Source of the DNA: Labilibaculum sp. K2S
GTDB lineage: Bacteria > Bacteroidota > Bacteroidia > Bacteroidales > Marinifilaceae
Length of the DNA stretch: 64,000 bases
Reading direction: 5' to 3'
Assembly: GCF_030372765.1 (NCBI RefSeq)
Contig: NZ_JAUCMW010000011.1
Span: forward strand, 78,147 to 142,146
In this document: positions 46,201 to 53,072 of the stretch, piece after piece
Position numbering within the stretch: position 1 is the first letter of the stretch
Layout of the letters: the number at the start of each line of letters is the position of its first letter
Position numbers and translations under genes: made by a program
Notes under the pieces: model-generated
Database searches by the model: none
Told to the model about the DNA's origin: nothing
What the model saw: only the letters and a program-made list of their open reading frames with translations

Positions 46201-46269
46201 ATGTCCATCGATAATTTGGGTACTCCTAATGTGAAAGGTTTTGATCTTGGTTTAAAATTCAAATTCTAA
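43219..46269 (+). CDS. SusC/RagA-type TonB-linked outer-membrane importer
   Basis: 1016 residues. Signal peptide to SWAQ; carboxypeptidase-regulatory-like domain at about 26-100 (KGKVTDSDKVSLPGVSIVKK, GTTLVFSFVGMEPQEI); plug with the RagA/SusC signature GAPGSSAVILIRGGTSITG and PLFVVDGIPIDN; then a 22-strand-type barrel ending in KGFDLGLKFKF. With the SusD-like lipoprotein 11 bases downstream it forms a lid-and-barrel importer. Its place behind muropeptide-processing enzymes and the shared operator point to cell-wall fragments or their peptides as cargo; RagAB of Porphyromonas is known to take up peptides. Confidence 0.95.
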   Translation: MRKIACITLIMLLGWQVSWAQDLLVKGKVTDSDKVSLPGVSIVKKGTSTGTISDIDGKYELKAEVGTTLVFSFVGMEPQEIQVDDQENINVELVAQSVGVGEVVVTAMGIKKDKKALGYAVQAVDATELLEGNQNNLVGGLQGKVSGVTIVNSGGAPGSSAVILIRGGTSITGDNQPLFVVDGIPIDNSTSSSLEVASANRASDINPEDIESISVLKGAAAAALYGIQAAEGAVIITTKRGKAGASVISYSGSMSVNQVLGTPDIQTQYGQGKQLVSAQGTTIDTDSEFSWGNKLASGASVYKNIEDFYSTAITQNHNASYSGGTEKGNIYISVGNVSQDGVVEETSYDKTSFKVNANSNFNEKLTLGVSANYITTKTKSTKQGNASGSSFKSLLAYPVNIDAKDYLNTDGSQKRFFASQEFDNPYWSIHNSPNTDEVDRLIGILSLNYDFCEDLSLSYKLGIDHYNQFNKKITGDDGFVENRESGYISQFEKEHSKLTSNLFLTYQKKITDDFSLDAMVGNSVEELDIRTTYTNGDGFQAPGIYSIGNVLIENQSIRELITRKRTVGLFGELKLSWQNVLFLTATGRNDWSSTLPKDKRSFFYPSVGMSAIVTDFLKNNGTDITSPSGLNYLKLRATWAKVGKDAPIGALESSLGTNINGLASSAYTWNGVDVGNPDLEPEFTNSYEVGVDTRFLHNRIGLDLSYYYSKSENQILEDIRVPPTTGTFYATLNGGSIVNKGLEAMLSLKIFPTTSKFRWDMDLNFGMNDSKVKTLPGFLNEVYLSDSWTFNSSAAGAAVLDGSLFCLRGKRPQQNEKGEVVINSNGLPTLQDATYDDVNRIPDWTLGITNSLSYKNFRLSFLIDIVQGQEVYNATESALSYYGLSENTLDRGESVILPGVDVNGNANQIAVVKDQSYYQKYYSLNSENFVEDGSFARLRYVTLSYKFPQRVLDKLSLTALEIYATGRNLITITNYSGVDPEVNTFGAGISGAGSMSIDNLGTPNVKGFDLGLKFKF

Positions 46270-46280
46270 AATTTAGAAAA

Positions 46281-47792
46281 ATGAAAATATTTAGATATAT
46301 ATTAGTAATAATGGTTCTTCATCTCACTGCGTGTAGTGAAGACTATTTTGATGTAAACAGCTCCGAGACGACTCCAACAACAACATCACTGGAACCACAA
46401 TACAGAATTCAGGGAGCAATCGAAAATACAACAGGAACTGCACAATACAGATCTATTAGAGAAGTATTGGGAGTAATACAAAACGGTGCTCAGGGTACGG
46501 CAGATTATGATTCTGAAACCTGGAATTATACATTTACAACAGGTCGTTATTTTTTATGGCAGAATGCTTACGTTTATTCACTACCTAATACGGCTGATTT
46601 AATTGTTTTGGGGACAAAATACAATGCACCTAACTATGTTGCCGTTGGTAAAATATTACGAGCTTATATATTGGGGATGACTACCGATCAATATGGAGAC
46701 ATTGTGACTAAGGGTACGTACGATGGAGAGAGCACAATGAACATTACTCCTGAATTTGTAAGTCAGAAAGAAGTCTATCAAACGATATTTCAATATTTAG
46801 ATGAAGCGATTGGGGAATTGGATCAGGAAAGTTCAATTGAATTGAATAAAGAAAATGGTGATGTTCTTTATGGTGGAGATCAACAAAAGTGGAAGCAATT
46901 TGCTTATGCGCTAAAGGCAAGGCATTTAAATCATCTTTCCAAAAAATCATCGGGAGATATGGCTTACGATGCAGATGCAATAATTGCTGCATGTGCCAAG
47001 GCGATTAATTCAAACGACGTAAATGCTCAAAAAAATTACGGTGGTGGAACGGCTGAAAATGACAATCAGCCATTCAGTGCGCACGGCTATGGTTCCAGCA
47101 GATTTGATTATTTTTCTGAGTTCTTTGTGAATTTATTGAAAAATCCTTTGAATCTGGACACACCTTACGAAGATCCTAGATTGTCTGTTATTGTACCAGA
47201 GGCGGTAAATGGAGGATATCAGGGAATTGTTATTGGTACAGCAGTGCCTAAAGACAATGAAGGAAACTCTTTAAAAGATAACTATTCGCCTGGTAATGGT
47301 GGCTTTTATACTAGTGCAGCATCACCAACTTACATGTTTACGTACAGTGAGGTGAAATTTATCGAGGCGGAAGCTAAATATAGAAAAGGAGATTTATCAG
47401 GTGCTTATGATTCTTTTAGAACAGGTGTGCAAGCTGATTTGGAAAAGCTGAGTGTTGGTTCTGAAGATATTACTGCTTATTTGACCCTGTTGGATAGTGA
47501 AGTTGGAACAACCAATATTAACCTTTCTCACATCATGGTTCAAAAATACATTACAAACATATTAAATGCTGAAACTTGGGTAGATATGAGACGCATGGAT
47601 TACAGTTCGGAAATATACCCAGGTTTAAAACGTCCGGAGAATGTGAATTTGGATATTTTTCCTGGAGAAAATGATTGGATTAAGGCTATGATGTATGAGT
47701 ATAATGAGGAAGATAGGAATTATGTTAATATGCCAAATAACAGTCCTTATGTGAGATTGACAACACCTGTTTGGTGGGATCAGTTGGAGTAG
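46281..47792 (+). CDS. SusD/RagB-type substrate-binding outer-membrane lipoprotein
   Basis: 503 residues with lipobox LHLTACSED (Cys18). The helical SusD fold shows TPTTTSLEPQYRIQGA near the start, the TPR-like helices (VAVGKILRAYILGMTTDQYG), and PTYMFTYSEVKFIEAEAKYR followed by ETWVDMRRMDYS, which match the second SusD-like Pfam family (SusD-like_2). It caps the preceding SusC barrel. Last gene of the operon that begins at 40859; a terminator follows about 115 bases later. Confidence 0.93.
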   Translation: MKIFRYILVIMVLHLTACSEDYFDVNSSETTPTTTSLEPQYRIQGAIENTTGTAQYRSIREVLGVIQNGAQGTADYDSETWNYTFTTGRYFLWQNAYVYSLPNTADLIVLGTKYNAPNYVAVGKILRAYILGMTTDQYGDIVTKGTYDGESTMNITPEFVSQKEVYQTIFQYLDEAIGELDQESSIELNKENGDVLYGGDQQKWKQFAYALKARHLNHLSKKSSGDMAYDADAIIAACAKAINSNDVNAQKNYGGGTAENDNQPFSAHGYGSSRFDYFSEFFVNLLKNPLNLDTPYEDPRLSVIVPEAVNGGYQGIVIGTAVPKDNEGNSLKDNYSPGNGGFYTSAASPTYMFTYSEVKFIEAEAKYRKGDLSGAYDSFRTGVQADLEKLSVGSEDITAYLTLLDSEVGTTNINLSHIMVQKYITNILNAETWVDMRRMDYSSEIYPGLKRPENVNLDIFPGENDWIKAMMYEYNEEDRNYVNMPNNSPYVRLTTPVWWDQLE

Positions 47793-48122
47793 GAGTTGAT
47801 TTTGGAATTAGAGAGCTTTAAGAGCCCACTCTTTTACGAGTGCAGTTAATTAATATAATCGAACAAAATCCTGGATACTAATTCAGGTACTATGTAGTAG
47901 TAGTGTAACAGGGATTCTTCGGGATCCCTGTTTTTTTGTATGTAAAAGCTTCATTAATTTTTTACTATCTTCATAAGATGCCATCACAGTTCGTATTCGA
48001 ACACCTGCTGTGTTAATTACGGACAGTTAACTCTTTTTCATTTTTTAAAATATTGGTTTAGTTTTTGATTTAAAGAGATATAGTAATTTTGGTATTTGAT
48101 TTGAATAAGAAAAACAGATGAT
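47793..48122. other. Intergenic region between SusD and the phosphatase gene
   Basis: 330 bases. Contains the SusD operon terminator (47907-47937) and a -7-like box TAATTTTG (48084-48091) about 30 bases before the phosphatase ATG. Nothing else seen. Confidence 0.5.
47907..47937 (+). terminator. Terminator of the peptidase-epimerase-susCD operon
   Basis: ACAGGGAT/ATCCCTGT stem (47908-47915 with 47924-47931), then seven T. Confidence 0.82.
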
Positions 48123-49328
48123 ATGTATCGAAGGGTTAAGTTTTATAAATATGTAATTGTATTATTCCTGGCTGTAATTAATTTATGGTCATTCAATGTG
48201 GAAGCACAAGAAAAGAAGAATGAATTAAGCTCAGGTGCATTTTCATCTTACGATAAGGTTTTTAACGGCAATATTCAGGATCTTAATTTAGATGATTATG
48301 CAGATGGTCCGCATTTCTTTTGGCTCGACGATAAAACTGTGAAGTCGTGGTATATTAATCATGAAAAAGAGGGGAATACAATTGATATCCGGGAGAAAAA
48401 GATAAAGATAAAAGGTGATTCGGTATTGGTTAAAGGACAAAAAGGTGATCGAAATGAGTATTGGCTTCGAAAGGGAAAATATCCAATTCAAAGTGCAGAA
48501 TATTCAGGGGTGACAAAACTGTTGGCAATTGGCGATGTGCACGGAGAATATGATGTACTGGTGGAATTACTTCGAAACATAGGAGTCGTTAATGAAAACT
48601 TGGATTGGGATTGGGGAGACGGACATTTGGTTTTTGTTGGAGATATTTTTGACCGGGGAGATAAAGTGACCGAAAGTCTGTATCTAATCAAGAAATTACA
48701 GAGACAGGCAAATGAAAATAAGGGGAAACTACATCTATTGTTGGGAAATCATGAAGTAATGGTTTTAATGAACGATTCTCGTTACGTTGCTCCGAAGTAT
48801 AAGAATATGTGCCAAAGGTTAATGTTTAATTACCCGCGTTTTTTTCGGGTAGATACAGAATTGGGGAAATGGCTTCGATCATTAAATTCCGTGGTTAAAA
48901 TTAATGATTTACTATTTGTTCATGGTGGCTTGTCTCCTGATTTAGTTGATAGAGGACTTAGCTTGGAGCAAATAAACAATGATATTCGAAATAGTTTAAG
49001 TGCAGATAATAAGATGACACATGAGGAGTTGATGAGATCCATATATTTTCCCGAAAACCCCTTGTGGTATAGAGGTTATCTGATGAAATCAAGAAGTTAT
49101 TCGATCATTACTAATGAAGAATTAAATAAGGTACTTTCTTATTATGATGTTAATCGAATTTTTTTCGGGCATACAGAGGTTGAATCGATTCGTTTTTTAC
49201 ATGAAGGTAAGGTCGTAGCAATAAATGTTCCAATGGGATATTCTGAAATTGAGCCTCAGGTAGTGTTAATTGAAGATGGAAAATATTATCGTTGTTTTTC
49301 AGATGGAAGAAGAGAGTTAATTGAATAA
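48123..49328 (+). CDS. Exported calcineurin-like (PPP-type) metallophosphoesterase
   Basis: 401 residues, signal peptide to about residue 28 (FNVEAQ). The metal site is complete: LLAIGDVHGEYDVL (GDxH), LVFVGDIFDRGDKV (GDxxDRG), LHLLLGNHEVMVL (GNHE), LLFVHGGLSPD and IFFGHTEVESI. The layout follows the Shewanella-like/ApaH-like PPP group. Substrate (phosphoprotein or small phosphate ester) unknown. The stop codon overlaps the ATG of the next gene by one base, indicating translational coupling. Confidence 0.9.
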   Translation: MYRRVKFYKYVIVLFLAVINLWSFNVEAQEKKNELSSGAFSSYDKVFNGNIQDLNLDDYADGPHFFWLDDKTVKSWYINHEKEGNTIDIREKKIKIKGDSVLVKGQKGDRNEYWLRKGKYPIQSAEYSGVTKLLAIGDVHGEYDVLVELLRNIGVVNENLDWDWGDGHLVFVGDIFDRGDKVTESLYLIKKLQRQANENKGKLHLLLGNHEVMVLMNDSRYVAPKYKNMCQRLMFNYPRFFRVDTELGKWLRSLNSVVKINDLLFVHGGLSPDLVDRGLSLEQINNDIRNSLSADNKMTHEELMRSIYFPENPLWYRGYLMKSRSYSIITNEELNKVLSYYDVNRIFFGHTEVESIRFLHEGKVVAINVPMGYSEIEPQVVLIEDGKYYRCFSDGRRELIE

Positions 49329-50464
49329 TGTTTTTACAAAATAATGCAATGAGTAGACTGTTGAATACAATTGGGCTAAAAAATAATAACAAGAAATGTT
49401 TTTTCACAAAAGCCTTCTTAATCTTATTGATATTTCTCTATTCGATTCCAGTTAGTGCTGTTTCCAAAAAGGATAGAGACAGCTTGTTGCAATTGCCATT
49501 GTTTAAAAACGAAAAGCTCCTTGAGTTCGAATTAAAAACTAATTTATCCAATTTGCTAAATGATATTGGTGAGGATCGGAAGTATCATAAATGCGAATTG
49601 CGGTTAATTGAGAATGAGAAGCAACTAGGGAATAAGATAGATGTTGAAGTAATGACCCGGGGAAATTTCCGAAGACGAAAACAAAACTGCGATTTTCCGC
49701 CATTACGATTTAAGTTGCCCGTAGAAAGTGTAACAGGAACTGAGTTCGAAGGGCAAAGCAAGTTAAAGTACGTAAGTCATTGCCAGTCTTACGAGGATGG
49801 ATTTGAGCAGAACACCATAAAAGAATATCTGATCTACAAGATGTATAACCTTATCGACGAACACAGTTATAGGGTTCGCTTATCACAAGTTTCATTCATA
49901 GATAGCCTTACTAGTGATACCATTAGTAAGTTTGGTTTTTTTCTGGAAGATAAAAATGACCTTGCCACCCGAAACGGGAAAGTGATACTGCATTATAAAA
50001 ATTTAAAGCAATACAATATTCTTCGAAAGAATATGGTAATGCTGTCTTTGTTTCAGTTGATGATTGGAAATTCAGACTGGGATGTTTGTCGGTTGCACAA
50101 TATTGATATTTTGTCGGTGGATGAACAGAGCATTCCAGTTGCAGTACCTTTCGATTTTGATTGGTCGGGAATAATCAATCATACTTATTTCACCTTGGAT
50201 CCTACGATAGCTTCTGATGCAAAGTACAAACGAAAATATAAAGGTTACAGATGGAGCGATGAGGAACAGAATGCTGCTTTTACAGATTTTAATGAACTGA
50301 AGGAAGTATTTCTGGAATTGATTTCACAATGCGAATATTTAAATGAAGAGAATAGGCATGGATTAACAGAGTATATCCTCAAATTTTATGAATTGATAGG
50401 CTCAAAAAAGGATGTCAAGGACGTTATTCGGAAAAATGCTCCTAAAATTCCATTGGTCAGATAA
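49328..50464 (+). CDS. Exported unknown protein, possibly CotH-kinase-like
   Basis: 378 residues with a hydrophobic N-terminal segment (about 24-40). Conserved-looking pieces are EVMTRGNFRRRKQNCDFPPL, LKYVSHCQSYEDGFEQN, KEYLIYKMYNLI, SLFQLMIGNSDWDV and AVPFDFDWSGIIN. The order (RG-R-K-C-FPPL, lysine in LKYV, GN-D, DFDWSG) recalls the CotH family of atypical kinases, where NxD and DFD bind metal and ATP. I am not certain of the family. Coupled to an exported phosphatase, a periplasmic kinase/phosphatase pair is an attractive but untested reading. Start could also be the Met eight codons later. Confidence 0.7.
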   Translation: MFLQNNAMSRLLNTIGLKNNNKKCFFTKAFLILLIFLYSIPVSAVSKKDRDSLLQLPLFKNEKLLEFELKTNLSNLLNDIGEDRKYHKCELRLIENEKQLGNKIDVEVMTRGNFRRRKQNCDFPPLRFKLPVESVTGTEFEGQSKLKYVSHCQSYEDGFEQNTIKEYLIYKMYNLIDEHSYRVRLSQVSFIDSLTSDTISKFGFFLEDKNDLATRNGKVILHYKNLKQYNILRKNMVMLSLFQLMIGNSDWDVCRLHNIDILSVDEQSIPVAVPFDFDWSGIINHTYFTLDPTIASDAKYKRKYKGYRWSDEEQNAAFTDFNELKEVFLELISQCEYLNEENRHGLTEYILKFYELIGSKKDVKDVIRKNAPKIPLVR

Positions 50465-50504
50465 AAAGTAGGTTTTTTTTGAAAAAAACTGAAATTTTAA
50501 GCGC

Positions 50505-50552
50505 AAACGATAAAAATAAGGGGTTTTGATCCTGTTTTTATCGTTTTTTTGT
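50505..50552 (+). terminator. Terminator after the CotH-like gene
   Basis: AAACGATAAAAA (50505-50516) pairs with TTTTTATCGTTT (50535-50546), then T. Confidence 0.8.
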
Positions 50553-50583
50553 TTGGTTGAGGCTGTTTTTTTTGCAAGTAGAA

Positions 50584-50678
50584 TTGTGAAATTGAATTAT
50601 TTTATTCACATTTGTACCATTACAAAGGGGGGTGTTGAGTAAAAATTAAATATTTTTTTGCTGAGTACCCCTTTTTTT
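50584..50678 (+). promoter_or_regulatory. glnN promoter and leader hairpin with T-run
   Basis: TTG (50584-50586), 20-base spacer, CACATTTG (50607-50614) is a fair promoter. AAAGGGG (50624-50630) then pairs with CCCCTTT (50668-50674) around an inner AAAAAT/ATTTTT helix, followed by T to 50678, some 40 bases before the ATG. It looks like an intrinsic terminator or 5' stabilising hairpin in the leader. Confidence 0.45.
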
Positions 50679-50719
50679 CAATACGGATTAAAATATCAAC
50701 AACTAAAATTTTTGCGTTT

Positions 50720-52909
50720 ATGACCACAATTAGATTTAAAGCGTTAGGGGAGTTACTTAAAAGAGAACCTAAAGCGGTTCATTTTCCTTCAAATAAGGTA
50801 ACTGATTATTATGGGGAATTAGTTTTTAATGTAGAATCTATGAGAAAGTATCTTTCTAAAGAGGCTTTCCGTGCAGTAATGACTGCAAATCAAAAAGGTT
50901 TGGCTGTAGATCGAAAAATGGCGGATGGTATTGCTGCAGGTATGAAAGCATGGTCCATTGAAAAAGGAGCAACTCATTACACTCACTGGTTTCAGCCATT
51001 AACAGATGGAACTGCTGAAAAACACGACGGTTTTATCGATTATGGTGATGGTGGTCATATGATCGAAAATTTTTCTGGAAGTTTGTTAGCTCAGCAGGAA
51101 CCTGATGCATCTTCATTCCCTTCAGGAGGTATCCGTCAAACATTTGAAGCCCGTGGTTATACAGCTTGGGATGTATCATCTCCGGCTTTTATTGTTGGTA
51201 CTACTCTTTGTATTCCTACTATATTTATATCTTACACAGGAGAGGCTCTTGATTACAAGGCGCCGTTACTGAAAGCATTAGCTGCAGTTGACGAGGCCGC
51301 TGTTCCTGTTTGTCAGTATTTCGATAAAAATGTAACTAAAGTTCATACCAATTTAGGATGGGAACAGGAATATTTCCTAATTGATGAAGCTTTATATTTG
51401 GCTCGTCCTGATTTGGTTTTAACAGGTCGTACTTTAATGGGACACTCTTCGTCTAAAGATCAGCAGTTGGATGACCATTATTTTGGGTCAATCCCAGAGC
51501 GTGTTACCGCTTTCATGATGGAATTGGAAGTTGAATGTCATAAATTGGGAATTCCTGTGAAAACCCGTCACAATGAGGTGGCTCCAAATCAGTTTGAGCT
51601 GGCACCTATTTATGAAGAAGCTAACCTTGCCAATGACCACAATCAGCTGGTTATGGATGTTATGAAAAAGGTTGCCCGTCACCATAAATTCCGTGTTCTT
51701 TTCCACGAAAAACCATTTGCAGGTATTAATGGATCAGGTAAACACAATAACTGGTCATTAGGAACCGATACAGGTGTTGTTCTTTTAGCTCCAGGTAAAA
51801 ACCCTAAAGCGAATATTCAATTCCTTACTTTTGTTGTAAATACTTTGATGGCTGTATATAAAAATCAGGATTTGTTGCGTGCTTCAATTCTTACAGCATC
51901 AAACAGTCACCGTTTAGGTGCTAATGAGGCACCACCTTCAATTATTTCAGCTTTCCTTGGAGATGAAGTTTCAAGTATGTTGGATAGAATTGTAGAGGAA
52001 GTTGGTGAAAGAAAAATGACACCTGATGAAAAAACAGCTTTAAAATTGGGTATTGGCAGAATTCCTGAAATTATTTTAGACAATACAGATCGTAACCGTA
52101 CTTCGCCATTTGCATTTACAGGAAACCGTTTTGAGTTCCGTGCTGTTGGATCTTCAGTGAATAACGCTGCGGCTATGACAGCTTTAAGTGCGGCTGTTGC
52201 TGTTGAGTTAAGAGAATTTAAAATTGCAGTAGATGCTTTAATCGAACAAGGAATCAAAAAAGATGAAGCAATCTTCCAGGTTCTTAAGAAAATGATCATT
52301 GAATGCAAGCCAATCCGTTTTAATGGAGATGGTTATTCTGAAGATTGGGTAGTAGAAGCTAAGAAAAGAGGCTTAACAAATATTACAAGTGTTCCTGAAT
52401 CAATTTCTAAGTATCTTGATCCAGCAGCTAGAAAGTCTTTGATTGGAAGTGGAGTAATGACAGAGAAAGAATTGGAAGCTCGTGTTGAAGTTGAATTAGA
52501 AAAATACACTAAGAAAATTCAAATTGAAGCTCGTGTTCTTGGAGATTTGGCAATTAACCATATCGTGCCAACGGCTGTTGCTTATCAAACTAAGCTAATT
52601 CAAAACGTTCAGGGCTTAAGAGATATCTTTACCAACAGTGAGTATGAAGAATTGTCTGGTGCACGTAAAGAGTTAATTAAAGAAATTTCGGTTCACATTA
52701 GTTCAATTAAAGCTAAAGTGAGAGAGATGATTGATGCTCGTAAAGCATGTAATGTATTGAAAGAAGGTATGGAAATGGCTACGGCTTATGATGAAAAAGT
52801 TCGTCCTTACCTTTCTAGTATCAGATATCATATTGATAAGTTGGAGTTGGTCGTTGATAACGAAATGTGGCCATTGCCAAAATATCGTGAATTGTTATTC
52901 AATAACTAG
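50720..52909 (+). CDS. glnN: Glutamine synthetase type III
   Basis: 729 residues, the normal GSIII length (GSI is about 470). It makes glutamine from glutamate, ammonia and ATP in the cytoplasm. GSIII signatures: KGATHYTHWFQPLTDGTAEK near the N-terminus, LGWEQEYFLID and TRHNEVAPNQFELAPIYEEA for metal and glutamate binding, LFHEKPFAGINGSGKHNNWS for ATP, and NRTSPFAFTGNRFEFRAVGS. The C-terminal helical extension is complete. Monocistronic with terminator; a leader hairpin suggests regulation after initiation. Confidence 0.98.
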   Translation: MTTIRFKALGELLKREPKAVHFPSNKVTDYYGELVFNVESMRKYLSKEAFRAVMTANQKGLAVDRKMADGIAAGMKAWSIEKGATHYTHWFQPLTDGTAEKHDGFIDYGDGGHMIENFSGSLLAQQEPDASSFPSGGIRQTFEARGYTAWDVSSPAFIVGTTLCIPTIFISYTGEALDYKAPLLKALAAVDEAAVPVCQYFDKNVTKVHTNLGWEQEYFLIDEALYLARPDLVLTGRTLMGHSSSKDQQLDDHYFGSIPERVTAFMMELEVECHKLGIPVKTRHNEVAPNQFELAPIYEEANLANDHNQLVMDVMKKVARHHKFRVLFHEKPFAGINGSGKHNNWSLGTDTGVVLLAPGKNPKANIQFLTFVVNTLMAVYKNQDLLRASILTASNSHRLGANEAPPSIISAFLGDEVSSMLDRIVEEVGERKMTPDEKTALKLGIGRIPEIILDNTDRNRTSPFAFTGNRFEFRAVGSSVNNAAAMTALSAAVAVELREFKIAVDALIEQGIKKDEAIFQVLKKMIIECKPIRFNGDGYSEDWVVEAKKRGLTNITSVPESISKYLDPAARKSLIGSGVMTEKELEARVEVELEKYTKKIQIEARVLGDLAINHIVPTAVAYQTKLIQNVQGLRDIFTNSEYEELSGARKELIKEISVHISSIKAKVREMIDARKACNVLKEGMEMATAYDEKVRPYLSSIRYHIDKLELVVDNEMWPLPKYRELLFNN

Positions 52910-52931
52910 TCGAGACAACAATAAAAATTGC

Positions 52932-52965
52932 AAAAGGATGTTCATTTACTTGAACATCCTTTTCT
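52932..52965 (+). terminator. Terminator after glnN
   Basis: AAAAGGATGTTCA (52932-52944)/TGAACATCCTTTT (52951-52963). Confidence 0.85.
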
Positions 52966-53072
52966 GTTTTATATAAGAAATGTTTATCTCTACTAACAAA
53001 ACATTGACCACTGGAATAAAATAATTATTTTTATACCTTGTTAGTACAATAATTGAATTTTAAACTCATCTG

